A stretch of DNA of 64,000 bases. It comes from Litorivicinus sp. GTDB lineage: Bacteria; Pseudomonadota; Gammaproteobacteria; Pseudomonadales; Litorivicinaceae. The stretch covers positions 310,001-374,000 of the forward strand of contig JAGYKJ010000005.1 in the NCBI GenBank assembly GCA_018401755.1, read 5' to 3'. A program made the translations under genes and the position numbers. The notes below the pieces were generated by a model, which saw only the letters and a list, made by a program, of their open reading frames with translations, did no database searches and was not told the origin of the DNA. This document shows positions 17,974 to 26,849 of this stretch, piece after piece. The number at the start of each line of letters is the position of its first letter. Position 1 is the stretch's first letter.

Positions 17974-18195
17974 TCAAACACCCAGTACTTCTTTCAGCTT
18001 TTCTAACGCCTGCTTATGTTTGTCATCCGGCATCTTGGCCATTGGCCGATTGTGGCTTGAGAGATATACCAGCACGGCTTGTCGTATATCGTCGCTCAGA
18101 CCTTCATTTTCCAAGAGCCACTTTATATCAAAAAGGTCTCTTGGATGCTGCCGATCCAATGCCGCACGGGTTCTACCCCGTTTTATGGACGCACC
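17974..18195 (-). pseudogene. C-terminal remnant of an AbiEii/AbiGii-type nucleotidyltransferase toxin
   Basis: The open frame reads GRTRAALDRQHPRDLFDIKW, then LLENEGLSDDIRQAVLVYL and SSHNRPMAKM, and ends LEKLKEVLGV. The block RQHPRDLFD followed by LLENEG and YLxSHNRP is the conserved C-terminal part of AbiEii family toxins (type IV abortive-infection toxin-antitoxin systems). The N-terminal nucleotidyltransferase domain is absent: the frame is closed by a TGA at 18196, only a TTG (18159) could start it, and no AbiEi antitoxin is adjacent. I read it as a decayed fragment. The last 20 residues do not obviously belong to the family. Confidence 0.7.
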
Positions 18196-18298
18196 TCACA
18201 AGGTGCAGATTGCACCCCGAAAGGCCCGTTTGTGACAACACGCACGAATACACGGCAAATTCTGAGTGGTCAGAACAGCCCTGTGTTCACGTCAGCAG
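18196..18298. other. Short non-coding gap before mmsA
   Basis: No convincing gene or RNA. It probably belongs to the same degraded insertion as the AbiEii fragment. Confidence 0.4.
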
Positions 18299-19795
18299 TT
18301 ACTTCAATTGGATCGACATGTTCGCACCCTGACTCTGCGGACTGTCTTTCCAACGCGCAGTCACCGTTTTTGTCCGGGTGTAGAACTTGACGGCTTGCTT
18401 TCCGTACGCGTGCAGATCGCCGAAGAAACTCTGTTTCCAACCTGTAAAACTAAAAAAGGGTAATGGCACAGGGATCGGAACATTGATCCCAACCATTCCG
18501 ACCTCAACCTCATGCTGAAAGCGTCGGGCGGCTGCACCACTTGCTGTAAAAATAGAGGTTCCATTCCCGACGGTGCTCGCATTGATGATCGCAAGCGCTT
18601 CATCAAGGTCTGCTGCGTTCATTTGGCATAACACCGGACCAAATACCTCTTCTTGGTAAATCTGCATCTCTGAGGTCACATTTGCAAATAATGTTGGACC
18701 AACCCAGTTTCCATTTGGATAGCCAGGCACCGCATAGCCGCGGCCATCGACGACCAACTCAGCACCCTCTTCTGCACCGACTTCAATCAATGCTTCGATT
18801 CGGGTTTTCGCTGCTTGAGAGACTACAGGACCGTAGGCAGCACCAGGCTCTTTCCAATAATTCGGTGTCAGCGCCCGCATCGCGTCCACAATCTCCGGCA
18901 ACCATGCTTGGGCCTCGCCAACCAACACCACCACCGAAATCGCCATACAACGCTGACCGGCAGCCCCACAGGACGCACCCATCAGGGCATTAATCACTGC
19001 CTTTTTATCTGCATCAGGCATCACAACCATGTGATTCTTGGCACCCGCCATCGCTTGTACACGCTTCCCGGCGCGCGCCGCGGTTTCATAAATGTGTCGC
19101 CCAACCGGCACTGACCCGACAAAAGAAACACCCTGAATATCAGGATGCGTAATCAGCGCATTCGCAGTGTCTTTATCACCATGCAACAGCTGTAAAATAT
19201 TGGCAGGGGCGCCAGCCTCGAGGAATAACTCCGTAAGCCGCACTGGACATAGCGGATCCTGCTCAGATGGCTTCAACACAAAGGTATTTCCAGCGGCGAT
19301 CGCAAGCGGGAACATCCACAGCGGGATCATTGCCGGAAAGTTAAATGGCGTAATCCCGGCAAACACACCCATCGGCTGATGAATCGAGTACGTATCAACC
19401 CCGCGTGCGACGTTTCCCGCGTACTCACCCATGGAGGTCTGCGCAATGCCAATGGCTTGCTCAATGACTTCGAGACCGCGAAACACATCTCCCTTTGCAT
19501 CCTCGAAGTTCTTACCAAGATCCTCACAAATGATTTCAGCCAAGGCATCGTGATGATCACGCACGGCCTCTTGGTAACGCATCATCAGTCGCGCGCGCTC
19601 AGAAACGGGCGTCTCCCGCCAATCGATAAAGGCAGCTTTCGCTGCTGCAACCGCATGCTCTACATCCGTTGCCGTCCCCACAGGCAACTGCCCAAGTTCC
19701 GCCTGAGTCGCTGGATTTAAGACCGGAATTGTCCAAGTCGCAGCACCTTGTGTGAATTGGCCGTCGATATACATGGGGATGATGGATTGAGTCAT
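18299..19795 (-). CDS. mmsA: Methylmalonate-semialdehyde dehydrogenase (CoA-acylating)
   Basis: 498 residues starting [19 protein letters not shown]. Aldehyde dehydrogenase superfamily with the CoA-acylating MmsA signatures: [53 protein letters not shown], and the catalytic Cys in [17 protein letters not shown]. It turns methylmalonate or malonate semialdehyde to propionyl-CoA or acetyl-CoA, serving valine, beta-alanine and 3-hydroxypropionate breakdown. ATG 19795 gives the usual length; a TTG eight codons upstream is less likely. Downstream of phaC, so it may feed acyl-CoA into polyester synthesis. Confidence 0.93.
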   Translation of the reverse strand: MTQSIIPMYIDGQFTQGAATWTIPVLNPATQAELGQLPVGTATDVEHAVAAAKAAFIDWRETPVSERARLMMRYQEAVRDHHDALAEIICEDLGKNFEDAKGDVFRGLEVIEQAIGIAQTSMGEYAGNVARGVDTYSIHQPMGVFAGITPFNFPAMIPLWMFPLAIAAGNTFVLKPSEQDPLCPVRLTELFLEAGAPANILQLLHGDKDTANALITHPDIQGVSFVGSVPVGRHIYETAARAGKRVQAMAGAKNHMVVMPDADKKAVINALMGASCGAAGQRCMAISVVVLVGEAQAWLPEIVDAMRALTPNYWKEPGAAYGPVVSQAAKTRIEALIEVGAEEGAELVVDGRGYAVPGYPNGNWVGPTLFANVTSEMQIYQEEVFGPVLCQMNAADLDEALAIINASTVGNGTSIFTASGAAARRFQHEVEVGMVGINVPIPVPLPFFSFTGWKQSFFGDLHAYGKQAVKFYTRTKTVTARWKDSPQSQGANMSIQLK

Positions 19796-19873
19796 CTTGG
19801 GGGCTCTCACTAACGTCAATTGAGCAGTCTAAACGATGATGGCCAGAGAACGAAGGACAGCAACCCTCGCACC

Positions 19874-21475
19874 CTACTGCGCCTTGACGTATCTCCCCGG
19901 CGCCTTTTCAATCGCCGGCCGCAAGCCGCCGCCGATCAATGGCGGTGAGACGAGTGCGCCAGCTGACCCCTGCAAAAACTGTCCCCAATCAGACCACCAG
20001 CTACCCTCGTATGCAGTCGCTTTTGATTGATCCAAAGGGTCTGCATCAGACATCACCCAATAACTATACTTGGCGTTTGCCGGTGGATTGATCACGCCAC
20101 CGTTGTGCCCTCCTCTGCCCAACACGCGACGGACGGGCCCATCAATTCCCTGCACCCCCTGAAATACCGAGCGCCAGGGCGCAATTTCATCGGATACCGC
20201 GCCCATCGCATAGGTGGGCACCTGAATTGCGCTGAGATCAATCGCCTGCCCAGCGAGTTGTATCGGTGCGCCACACACAAGTCCATTCTCCCGATAGAGG
20301 GTTCGCAGGATCCAAGACACCATCGCGGCAGGAATACGCGTGCCATCTCCCAACCAATGAAATAAGGGCATCGGCTTGGCGCGCTGACCCAATACATAGC
20401 TATTAATGGCCCGCCCCACATAGAGATCATGGGGTCTTAGGCTGGCAAAGGTACGTAAGCTAATCGCCGCAGGCAGATAGCCGGTGTCCTGCATCACAGA
20501 CTCCACATGGGCAATACTTTGCTCCGTGACAAAGCGGCCAAGTGGGCCAGGTGCGTCGTAATCGAGTAACGTGGTCAACAATGACAGGCTACAAATTCGG
20601 TCGCCCTCGCCGCGCGCACTCATCCAAGCTGTCAGAATGCTTGCCAACACGCCACCCGCACAGTACCCCATCACTTGAACCGGAAAACGAGGGCACATGC
20701 GGGCCAACTGATCCATCGCTTGCACACACCCATCTAATACATAGTGCGTCATCTCATAGGCACGTAGTGACTCTGTGGGGTTCACCCAACTCATCATAAA
20801 GACGGTATGTCCGGATTGAACCAGCCACTGCACCATCGAGGATTCCGGGGTGAGATCGAGAATGTAGTAGCGATTCACAAAGGCGGGAATCATCAAAATG
20901 GGGTGAGCATGGGTCGTCTCAGTCTGCGGTTGATACTGAATTAATTGGAACAACTGGTTTTCGAACACCACATTCCCCGGGGTTGTGGCCAAGGTCTCCC
21001 CGATGACAAAGGTATCTGGTCGCAAGGTGTCTGGCAGCACGGTCTGCGCGGCAAGGTCTGCTTGCCAATTTTTAAACCCCTGTTCAAGGTCAATGGAGCC
21101 GCTATCCAATTGCTCCCGAACCCGATGGAGTAATGCATCCGTCTGCCGGATTTGATCAATCAGCCAAATCAGCTGTGCGCGATCCGGGTTCGACAGTTCC
21201 GGTAACGCAGCAAGCAACCGTGCCACCCAAAGATCCCACTCTTCACGGGATCGTATCGTCGGCAACGAGGTCAGAAGCTCTGGGATGATCTGCGTCGAAA
21301 GTGCATGCCATTTCTCGGGGTCTTGGGCGGCAAGCGCTAAGATGCTCTCACTCCATTCCTGACATAATGTGGGGTCGCTGAATCGAAGCCACTGCGCCTC
21401 ATCGGCCAGTCGATCGATCCATGTCTGAACCCAAAAGAGGTCCGAATGTGCTCCAGTGACTTTCAATCCTTGCAC
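19874..21475 (-). CDS. phaC: Class I poly(3-hydroxyalkanoate) synthase
   Basis: 533 residues. An N-terminal helical domain precedes an alpha/beta-hydrolase catalytic domain. The synthase lipase-like box GYCAGG gives the nucleophile Cys272; Asp429 (GAVSDEIAPW) and His457 (GRGGHNGGVINPP) complete the triad. PILMIPAFVNRYYILDLTPE and MMSWVNP are class I signatures. It polymerises (R)-3-hydroxyacyl-CoA to PHA granules. It begins at GTG 21475 with a GAGGA site. It is divergent from phaR (82 bases) and the phasin gene. It is shorter at the N-terminus than Ralstonia PhaC, and no phaA/phaB is adjacent. Confidence 0.93.
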   Translation of the reverse strand: MQGLKVTGAHSDLFWVQTWIDRLADEAQWLRFSDPTLCQEWSESILALAAQDPEKWHALSTQIIPELLTSLPTIRSREEWDLWVARLLAALPELSNPDRAQLIWLIDQIRQTDALLHRVREQLDSGSIDLEQGFKNWQADLAAQTVLPDTLRPDTFVIGETLATTPGNVVFENQLFQLIQYQPQTETTHAHPILMIPAFVNRYYILDLTPESSMVQWLVQSGHTVFMMSWVNPTESLRAYEMTHYVLDGCVQAMDQLARMCPRFPVQVMGYCAGGVLASILTAWMSARGEGDRICSLSLLTTLLDYDAPGPLGRFVTEQSIAHVESVMQDTGYLPAAISLRTFASLRPHDLYVGRAINSYVLGQRAKPMPLFHWLGDGTRIPAAMVSWILRTLYRENGLVCGAPIQLAGQAIDLSAIQVPTYAMGAVSDEIAPWRSVFQGVQGIDGPVRRVLGRGGHNGGVINPPANAKYSYWVMSDADPLDQSKATAYEGSWWSDWGQFLQGSAGALVSPPLIGGGLRPAIEKAPGRYVKAQ

Positions 21476-21557
21476 AGAAATCCTCGATAGTGCTTTGCGC
21501 TTTGGCCGTTCTCTGGCTACATTACGAAATCAAATACTAATAACAGGCGGAGTATCC

Positions 21558-22013
21558 ATGCGCACGCTGAAAAAATACCCCAATCGACGCCTCTATGACA
21601 CCTCACAAAGTTGTTACGTCACCATCGACAATGTCCGAGAGCTCGTCATGAGTCATGAGCGCTTCCGGGTTCTTGACTCCAAGTCGGGGGAAGATCTCAC
21701 GCGCAGCATCCTGCTACAAATTATCATGGAGCAAGAAAATGATGCTGGCGAGCACGTACTGACCAATGAAGTGCTGCAGCAGTTGATCCGTTTCTACGGG
21801 TCAGGCATGCAGAACAGCATGGCGCACTTCTTGGAGCAATCAGTGTCGTTTTTTCTCAATCAACAAGATGTTATGCGTGACCAAATGCGCACCGTGATTG
21901 ATGTCACGCCGATTGGAATGCTGAAAAAAATGACAGAAGACAATATGGAGCTTTGGGAGTCCATGGCCAAAACCATGCTTGGCACGCCCAAAAAGGATTC
22001 GACTAAAGAATAA
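21558..22013 (+). CDS. phaR: Polyhydroxyalkanoate synthesis repressor PhaR
   Basis: 151 residues. The N-terminal DNA-binding domain begins MRTLKKYPNRRLYDTSQSCYVT, the hallmark of PhaR, followed by the PHB accumulation region (RVLDSKSGEDLTRSILLQII; FYGSGMQNSMAHFLEQSV). PhaR senses PHA granules and represses phasin genes until polymer is present. ATG 21558 gives the exact family start and has GGCGGAG upstream. Candidate target sites lie in front of the next gene. Confidence 0.93.
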   Translation: MRTLKKYPNRRLYDTSQSCYVTIDNVRELVMSHERFRVLDSKSGEDLTRSILLQIIMEQENDAGEHVLTNEVLQQLIRFYGSGMQNSMAHFLEQSVSFFLNQQDVMRDQMRTVIDVTPIGMLKKMTEDNMELWESMAKTMLGTPKKDSTKE

Positions 22014-22030
22014 TTCCCTCAAATGGTGCG

Positions 22031-22098
22031 TTGCACAAAAAAGTGTTGACGCTGCACTGCAACATGGTATCTTTTACTCAACCTTGTGCACCGCACAA
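22031..22098 (+). promoter_or_regulatory. Phasin promoter with candidate PhaR operator sites
   Basis: TTGACG (22046-22051) and TATCTT (22068-22073) are 16 bases apart; the -10 is extended by TGG. TGC-rich inverted repeats surround it: TTGTGC-ACC-GCACAA (22084-22098) is a perfect 6-bp-arm palindrome just downstream, and TTGCACAA (22031-22038) and CTGCACTGCA (about 22052-22061) repeat the same half-site. PhaR proteins are known to bind TGC-rich dyads, so autoregulation by granule state is a reasonable inference. Confidence 0.6.
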
Positions 22099-22123
22099 TT
22101 TTTTGAGCAATGGAGAAATGACC

Positions 22124-22489
22124 ATGTACGCAAAAATGATCGAAGACATGCAGGCCAACATGAAGTCCATGTTTGATGCCAAATCATACGAAACAGCCAT
22201 GAAGCCAATGACGGATCTGTTTGAAATCAACAAAGCGACCGTTGAGTCACTGGTTGAGCAACAAACTGCTCTGGTAAAAGAATTGGTTGAAGGCGCAATG
22301 GAGCAAGCCAAAGCACTCTCATCTGAGAAGGACATGGCTGCTGTTGTTGAGAGCCAGAAATCATACCTCCAGGGTTTGCAGGCGCGTTTGATCGAGTCAG
22401 CGAAAACATCTCAGGAGACATTGGTGAAGAGCCGCGACGAAGCAACAAACGTTGTCAAAGGCGCAATCGAGTCTGTTACCAAGCACTAA
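22124..22489 (+). CDS. Phasin family protein (PHA granule-associated)
   Basis: 121 residues, nearly all helical and amphipathic, starting MYAKMIEDMQANMKSMFDAK, with EINKATVESLVEQQTALVKEL and QAKALSSEKDMAAVVESQ, as in the phasin_2 family. Phasins coat polyhydroxyalkanoate granules and limit their fusion. The ATG at 22124 is preferred to that at 22118 because GGAG then sits eight bases upstream. It is followed by a strong terminator and preceded by a promoter with PhaR-like sites, so it is a monocistronic unit next to its regulator. Confidence 0.88.
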   Translation: MYAKMIEDMQANMKSMFDAKSYETAMKPMTDLFEINKATVESLVEQQTALVKELVEGAMEQAKALSSEKDMAAVVESQKSYLQGLQARLIESAKTSQETLVKSRDEATNVVKGAIESVTKH

Positions 22490-22518
22490 TTCTTCCGTCA
22501 AGATTTGATGGAATACCA

Positions 22519-22544
22519 GGGGTCAAGGATGACCCCTTTTTTTT
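22519..22544 (+). terminator. Rho-independent terminator of the phasin gene
   Basis: GGGGTCA-agga-TGACCCC (7-bp perfect stem, 4-base loop) followed by eight T residues. It ends 30 bases after the phasin stop codon. Confidence 0.93.
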
Positions 22545-22594
22545 CCCGCATAACACTCTAGACTCAGTCATTCCACCAGAGAGGATTTGAGTTT

Positions 22595-23590
22595 ATGAGC
22601 CAATTTCGTGCCCTCCGTCTTCATCGCGAGGATGCAGACCAAGTGCCCGTCCTTCAACTCGAAATGCTCAGCGTCGATGCGTTGTCACCGGGTAACGTGA
22701 TTCTTGCATGCGACTACTCATCCCTGAATTACAAAGATGCGCTCGCAATCACCGGCAAAGGAAAGGTCATTCGGACATTTCCAATGATCCCAGGCATTGA
22801 TGCGGCCGGTTCGGTCACTGAAAGCGATGATCCACAGTTTCGGCCTGGCGATCGCGTTGTGCTCACAGGGCATGGCGTTGGCGAAAACCACACAGGTGGT
22901 ATGGCGCAGCGTGTACGCGTTCCTGGCTCGTACTTAGTGCACCTGCCGACAACGCTCTCAACACGGCATGCGATGCAGTTTGGGACCGGCGGACTGACGG
23001 GCATGCTCTGCGTGATGGCGCTGATCGACGCTGGTGTAAAACCAGTCGATGGTTCTGTCCTTGTGACTGGCGCAAGTGGTGGCGTGGGGACCGTTGCAAC
23101 CGCTATTCTCGCGTCGCTTGGGTACACTGTGCATGCCGTCACTGGGCGCGCTGCAGAAGCCGATCGACTCATCAACCTCGGTGCTTCGGTCATTGAGTCT
23201 CGCGCGGACTTTCATGCCCCAGCTAAACCCCTTGAGTCAACGCGTTGGGCAGGTGTTGTTGATACGGTGGGGGGCGCAGTCCTCGCCAAGGTTTTGTCAC
23301 AAACACAATATGGCGGAACGGTCGTGGCAACAGGAAATGCAGGTGGGATTCAGTTAGAGACAACAGTCTTCCCATTCATCTTGCGAAACATCCGACTGCA
23401 AGGCGTTGACTCAGTTCAGGCATCACAGGAGGCTCGAGAACGCGCATGGCGTTTGCTGGCAGAGCACCTTCCGGAACGCCTCATGGAGAGCTCAGTCGAG
23501 GTCATCGGCCTAGACGAGGTGGGTCAAGCAGCCGTTCGCCTGATCAACAATCAAGTCAGTGGGCGCATCGTCATCGATGTGAATCGCTAA
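22595..23590 (+). CDS. acuI: AcuI/YhdH-like acryloyl-CoA reductase (MDR family quinone oxidoreductase)
   Basis: 331-residue zinc-independent medium-chain reductase. DYSSLNYKDALAITGKGKVI and PMIPGIDAAGSV are the YhdH/AcuI signature; the NADPH site is VLVTGASGGVGTVATAILASLGY, and PFILRNIRLQGVDSVQAS matches the subfamily. AcuI reduces acryloyl-CoA to propionyl-CoA and so removes a toxic electrophile in acrylate/DMSP and 3-hydroxypropionate metabolism. Starts at ATG 22595 after GAGAGG; its stop abuts that of gshB. The context (mmsA, phaC) supports a role in C3-CoA metabolism, but no DMSP lyase is in the window. Confidence 0.85.
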   Translation: MSQFRALRLHREDADQVPVLQLEMLSVDALSPGNVILACDYSSLNYKDALAITGKGKVIRTFPMIPGIDAAGSVTESDDPQFRPGDRVVLTGHGVGENHTGGMAQRVRVPGSYLVHLPTTLSTRHAMQFGTGGLTGMLCVMALIDAGVKPVDGSVLVTGASGGVGTVATAILASLGYTVHAVTGRAAEADRLINLGASVIESRADFHAPAKPLESTRWAGVVDTVGGAVLAKVLSQTQYGGTVVATGNAGGIQLETTVFPFILRNIRLQGVDSVQASQEARERAWRLLAEHLPERLMESSVEVIGLDEVGQAAVRLINNQVSGRIVIDVNR

Positions 23591-24646
23591 TCAATGCGCG
23601 CGATCCGCCTGTTCCCGTAATTCATTCATCCGTGTGAGACGAATCTCCAGCTCAGAGCGCTTTGCATGGCGTTGCTCCACCAGGCGCTCAACATAATCGA
23701 TGACCTTTCGTTGCAACTTCACTCGCTTGAGCCGATTGATATTGGTAATTCCACCTGGATTGAGAACGTTCACTTCCAACAGCTTATTACCAATTAAATC
23801 AAGACCGACAAAATGCAGGCCATCTTCCATCAGGACTGGACCAATCTTACGTAATAATGCGTGCTGCTCGTCAGTCAACGTCACCGCATGCGCGGTCCCA
23901 CCCGCATGAATATTCGCTCGAATCTCATCGGGCGCAGGAATACGCTGATACGCACCCAAATACTCTCCACCCAACATCAACACCCGGATGTCTCCATCGA
24001 CCGCGCCTTCGAGGTACTCCTGCAAGATCACGTAGTTCGACTGCCCGTGGGAACTATCGATATAAAAATCCAGCAACGAGTTCATGGAGCCCTGGGCCTT
24101 GGTCTCGATCAAAATCACACCACGACCACCCGAGCCATCCAAGGGTTTGAGGATCCAGCGCTCACGATCAGACTCTCGGATCACCCGCTTGAGATAATCT
24201 TTATTCTTTGAGACATGTGTCTCAGGGAGAGCGGAGCCAGAGATACCATGGAAACTTGTTGTGTAAATCTTGTTGTTCGCCTTCCGAATCCCGTCCAAAT
24301 CGTTTAGGACCACGGTCTCAGACTTCACTGAATCCAAGAAATTCAAAACGATCGGATCCAAGGGTGGATCACGACGCACAAACACGGCATCAATCGAATG
24401 CAGTGGGATCATTTTTTCAACCAAGGTGACACGCTTGTAAAAGGACGAAACGCTTTCAGGACATTTGCCCTCGATATGCACCCGTCGCGCGAACCCATAC
24501 GCAACATTGTCTCGAACCGTGAGATTTCTCGGGTAAATGACATAGACCCGATGGCCACGGAGTACTGACTCATGAATCAGCGTGAGGGTCGAACTTTTTG
24601 TCGGCGACAAATCAGCCCAATCCGCCACTAAGAATGCAATACGCAT
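23591..24646 (-). CDS. gshB: Glutathione synthase-like ATP-grasp ligase
   Basis: 351 residues. The N-terminal part MRIAFLVADWADLSPTKSS and FVRRDPPLDPIVL fits glutathione synthase. The ATP-grasp domain shows RWILKPLDGSGGRGVILIE, VILQEYLEGAVDGDIRVL and FVGLDLIGNKLLEVNVLNPGG, with the metal ligands in the last motif. It would join gamma-glutamylcysteine and glycine. A charged C-terminal tail (KRSELEIRLTRMNELREQ) follows. It is convergent with acuI, whose stop codon it abuts. Some relatives of this subgroup differ from E. coli GshB, so the exact substrate is less certain than the family. Confidence 0.8.
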   Translation of the reverse strand: MRIAFLVADWADLSPTKSSTLTLIHESVLRGHRVYVIYPRNLTVRDNVAYGFARRVHIEGKCPESVSSFYKRVTLVEKMIPLHSIDAVFVRRDPPLDPIVLNFLDSVKSETVVLNDLDGIRKANNKIYTTSFHGISGSALPETHVSKNKDYLKRVIRESDRERWILKPLDGSGGRGVILIETKAQGSMNSLLDFYIDSSHGQSNYVILQEYLEGAVDGDIRVLMLGGEYLGAYQRIPAPDEIRANIHAGGTAHAVTLTDEQHALLRKIGPVLMEDGLHFVGLDLIGNKLLEVNVLNPGGITNINRLKRVKLQRKVIDYVERLVEQRHAKRSELEIRLTRMNELREQADRAH

Positions 24647-24682
24647 AAGACCCCCAATGGCCGACTGGCCAGAACGCGCGTA

Positions 24683-24940
24683 TTAATAAAGACGATTGGT
24701 CGCCTCGGCAAGCGAAATATCGCGGGCGCTAATGCCTTCGACGTCATGAGACCACCAACGCACGACACACCGCCCCCAAGACACTACAATTTCTGGATGA
24801 TGATCCTGTGCATCGGCGACCTCACCGACCCACACTGCAAACTGCATTGCACTCCCAAAGGTTTTAAATTGAAACGTGCGTTCCAACATCACCTGCCCTT
24901 CGCGGACCACTTCGAGCCAACCCTCTACTTGCTGTTCCAT
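24683..24940 (-). CDS. Pterin-4a-carbinolamine dehydratase
   Basis: 85 residues starting MEQQVEGWLEVVREGQVMLERTF. The active-site motif AQDHHPEIVVSWGRC and the C-terminal SHDVEGISARDISLAEATN are those of the PhhB/DCoH family, which regenerates tetrahydropterin after aromatic hydroxylation or aids Moco synthesis in its absence. It is shorter at the N-terminus than most relatives. Start ATG 24940 has GCGAGG upstream; the longer frame beyond it is antisense to fabA and was rejected. No phenylalanine hydroxylase gene is adjacent. Confidence 0.85.
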   Translation of the reverse strand: MEQQVEGWLEVVREGQVMLERTFQFKTFGSAMQFAVWVGEVADAQDHHPEIVVSWGRCVVRWWSHDVEGISARDISLAEATNRLY

Positions 24941-24964
24941 GACGACCTCGCTCGCTAAATTGAT

Positions 24965-25064
24965 AGGACAGGATTGTCCTCTAGATTGATGACAATGCAA
25001 TGTAATCCGCTGTCGGACATGAACAGCCCTGCTTGTCGGACAATTTTTCGCTTTCTGATACACT
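24965..25064 (+). promoter_or_regulatory. fabA upstream region: candidate promoter and repeated operator-like sites
   Basis: Three related sites occur within 80 bases. AGGACA-ggat-TGTCCT (24965-24980) is a perfect inverted repeat; TGTCGGACA appears twice as a direct repeat (25011-25019 and 25034-25042), the second inside TTGTCGGACAA. An extended -10, TG-a-TACACT (25056-25064), stands 37 bases before the fabA ATG. The second TGTCGGACA overlaps where the -35 would lie, as expected for a repressor or activator of fabAB. Confidence 0.5.
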
Positions 25065-25100
25065 CGGGCGCAGACAACTAGACAAAGACCACGAGGGTGC

Positions 25101-25610
25101 ATGAAACACGAATACAGCAAGGATGAATTACTGGCTTGCGCGCACGGTGAATTATTTGGTGACGGCAATGCCCGACTTCCTGCGCCCAACATGTTGATGA
25201 TGGATCGAATCGTCTCAATTTCTGCCGATGGCGGCTCCCACGGTAAGGGCCACATGCTCGCCGAACTGGATATCAACCCCGACCTCTGGTTTTTCGAATG
25301 TCACTTTCCAACAGACCCAGTGATGCCTGGATGTCTGGGATTGGATGCAATGTGGCAATTGGTGGGCTTTTTTCTTGGATGGTGCGGCCATCCAGGCAGG
25401 GGCCGAGCGTTGGGTGTGGGTGAAGTAAAGTTTACTGGGCAGATTTTGCCGACAGCCCAGAAAGTCACCTATGAAATCGACGTCAAGCGGCTGATCGCGC
25501 GTTCCCTTGTGATGGGAATGGCGGACGGTGTCGTGCGCGTAGACGGACGACCGATTTATCACGCAACCGACCTTAAAGTGGGATTGTTCACTTCCACAGA
25601 AGGTTTCTAA
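25101..25610 (+). CDS. fabA: 3-hydroxydecanoyl-[ACP] dehydratase/isomerase
   Basis: 169 residues, hot-dog fold. The active-site helix region [19 protein letters not shown] supplies His68 and Asp82; [11 protein letters not shown] and [15 protein letters not shown] are conserved. FabA dehydrates 3-hydroxydecanoyl-ACP and isomerises the product to the cis-3 form, starting unsaturated fatty acid synthesis. It is the first gene of a fabA-fabB operon with a 27-base spacer. The ATG at 25101 is preceded by ACGAGGGTG. Confidence 0.97.
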   Translation: MKHEYSKDELLACAHGELFGDGNARLPAPNMLMMDRIVSISADGGSHGKGHMLAELDINPDLWFFECHFPTDPVMPGCLGLDAMWQLVGFFLGWCGHPGRGRALGVGEVKFTGQILPTAQKVTYEIDVKRLIARSLVMGMADGVVRVDGRPIYHATDLKVGLFTSTEGF

Positions 25611-25637
25611 CGATAAAAGACGCACGAAGGAGTAAGG

Positions 25638-26846
25638 ATGCGTAGAGTAGTTATTACCGGATTGGGGATCACCTCCTGTCTGGGAAATACGGCTTCAGCC
25701 GTGACTGAAAGTCTGAAACTAGGCCGCTCAGGCATCCGATTCAATCCATCCTATGCAGAACTCGGCATGCGAAGCCATGTGTCGGGGAGTATTGAGATCG
25801 ATTTATCGGAGCACATCGATCGCAAGCTCTTGCGGTTTATGGGTGATGCCGCCGCCTTTGCTTATTTATCATTACGCGATGCAATCGAGGACGCAGGGCT
25901 GACCGCCGAAGAAGTCTCCAATCCACGGACCGGACTGGTGATGGGCTCTGGCGGCGCCAGTTCAGCAAGCCAAGTAGAGGCGGCTGATCTGCTTCGTGGC
26001 CGTGGAGTGCGCAAAGTAGGACCCTATCGCGTCACCCAAACAATGGGGTCAACCGTCTCTGCCAACTTAGCCACTGCTTTTCAGATCAAAGGCGTGAACT
26101 ATTCAATGACCTCGGCATGCTCGACATCACTGCACTGTATTGGTAATGCCGTTGAGCAAATCCAACTCGGGAAACAAGATATTGTGTTTGCTGGCGGTGG
26201 GGAAGAGGAACACTGGACGCTGTCATGTCTCTTCGATGCCATGGGAGCACTCTCTTCTCAGTACAACGATCACCCAGAAACTGCCTCACGTGCCTACGAT
26301 GCAAATCGAGATGGTTTTGTCATTGCTGGTGGTGGTGGCGCGCTCGTAATTGAAGACTACGAACATGCAAAGGCGCGCGGCGCAAAAATCTACGCCGAGA
26401 TCGTCGGCTATGGCGCCACCAGCGATGGCGCTGACATGGTCGCCCCATCTGGTGAAGGTGCGATCCGATGCATGCAGTTGGCGACCGCGCAACTGGATGG
26501 ACCCATCGATTACATCAATGCACATGGAACCTCAACACCTGCCGGTGATATTGTCGAGCTCAATGCCATTCGAACGGTATTTGGAGATCAAATGCCTTGG
26601 GTGGGCTCCACAAAATCACTGTCTGGGCATTCGCTCGGAGCAGCAGGTGTTCAAGAAGCAATTTATAGTTTGCTGATGATGCAATCCAACTTTATGGCAG
26701 CCTCCGCGAACATCAGCACACTGGACCCTGCTGCAGAGGGATGTCCGATTCTGCGCGAAAGGCGAGATGAACCAATTCGGCAAATTTTATCGAACTCCTT
26801 CGGCTTTGGCGGTACCAATGCCTGCATGGTCTTTCGAGCGCTCTAG
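25638..26846 (+). CDS. fabB: 3-oxoacyl-[ACP] synthase I
   Basis: 402-residue condensing enzyme. The nucleophile is Cys161 in [11 protein letters not shown]; the two histidines are in [12 protein letters not shown] and [12 protein letters not shown]; the glycine-rich [13 protein letters not shown] lies at the C-terminus. FabB elongates the cis-3 intermediate made by FabA. ATG 25638 has AAGGAG upstream. A glutathione S-transferase gene begins three bases after its TAG, so the operon probably continues. Confidence 0.97.
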   Translation: MRRVVITGLGITSCLGNTASAVTESLKLGRSGIRFNPSYAELGMRSHVSGSIEIDLSEHIDRKLLRFMGDAAAFAYLSLRDAIEDAGLTAEEVSNPRTGLVMGSGGASSASQVEAADLLRGRGVRKVGPYRVTQTMGSTVSANLATAFQIKGVNYSMTSACSTSLHCIGNAVEQIQLGKQDIVFAGGGEEEHWTLSCLFDAMGALSSQYNDHPETASRAYDANRDGFVIAGGGGALVIEDYEHAKARGAKIYAEIVGYGATSDGADMVAPSGEGAIRCMQLATAQLDGPIDYINAHGTSTPAGDIVELNAIRTVFGDQMPWVGSTKSLSGHSLGAAGVQEAIYSLLMMQSNFMAASANISTLDPAAEGCPILRERRDEPIRQILSNSFGFGGTNACMVFRAL

Positions 26847-26849
26847 CTG

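Noticed and set aside
24941-25276. Long N-terminal extension of the pterin dehydratase gene
   Set aside because: The extension is antisense to fabA and its own regulatory region and shows no family similarity; ATG 24940 gives the known domain.
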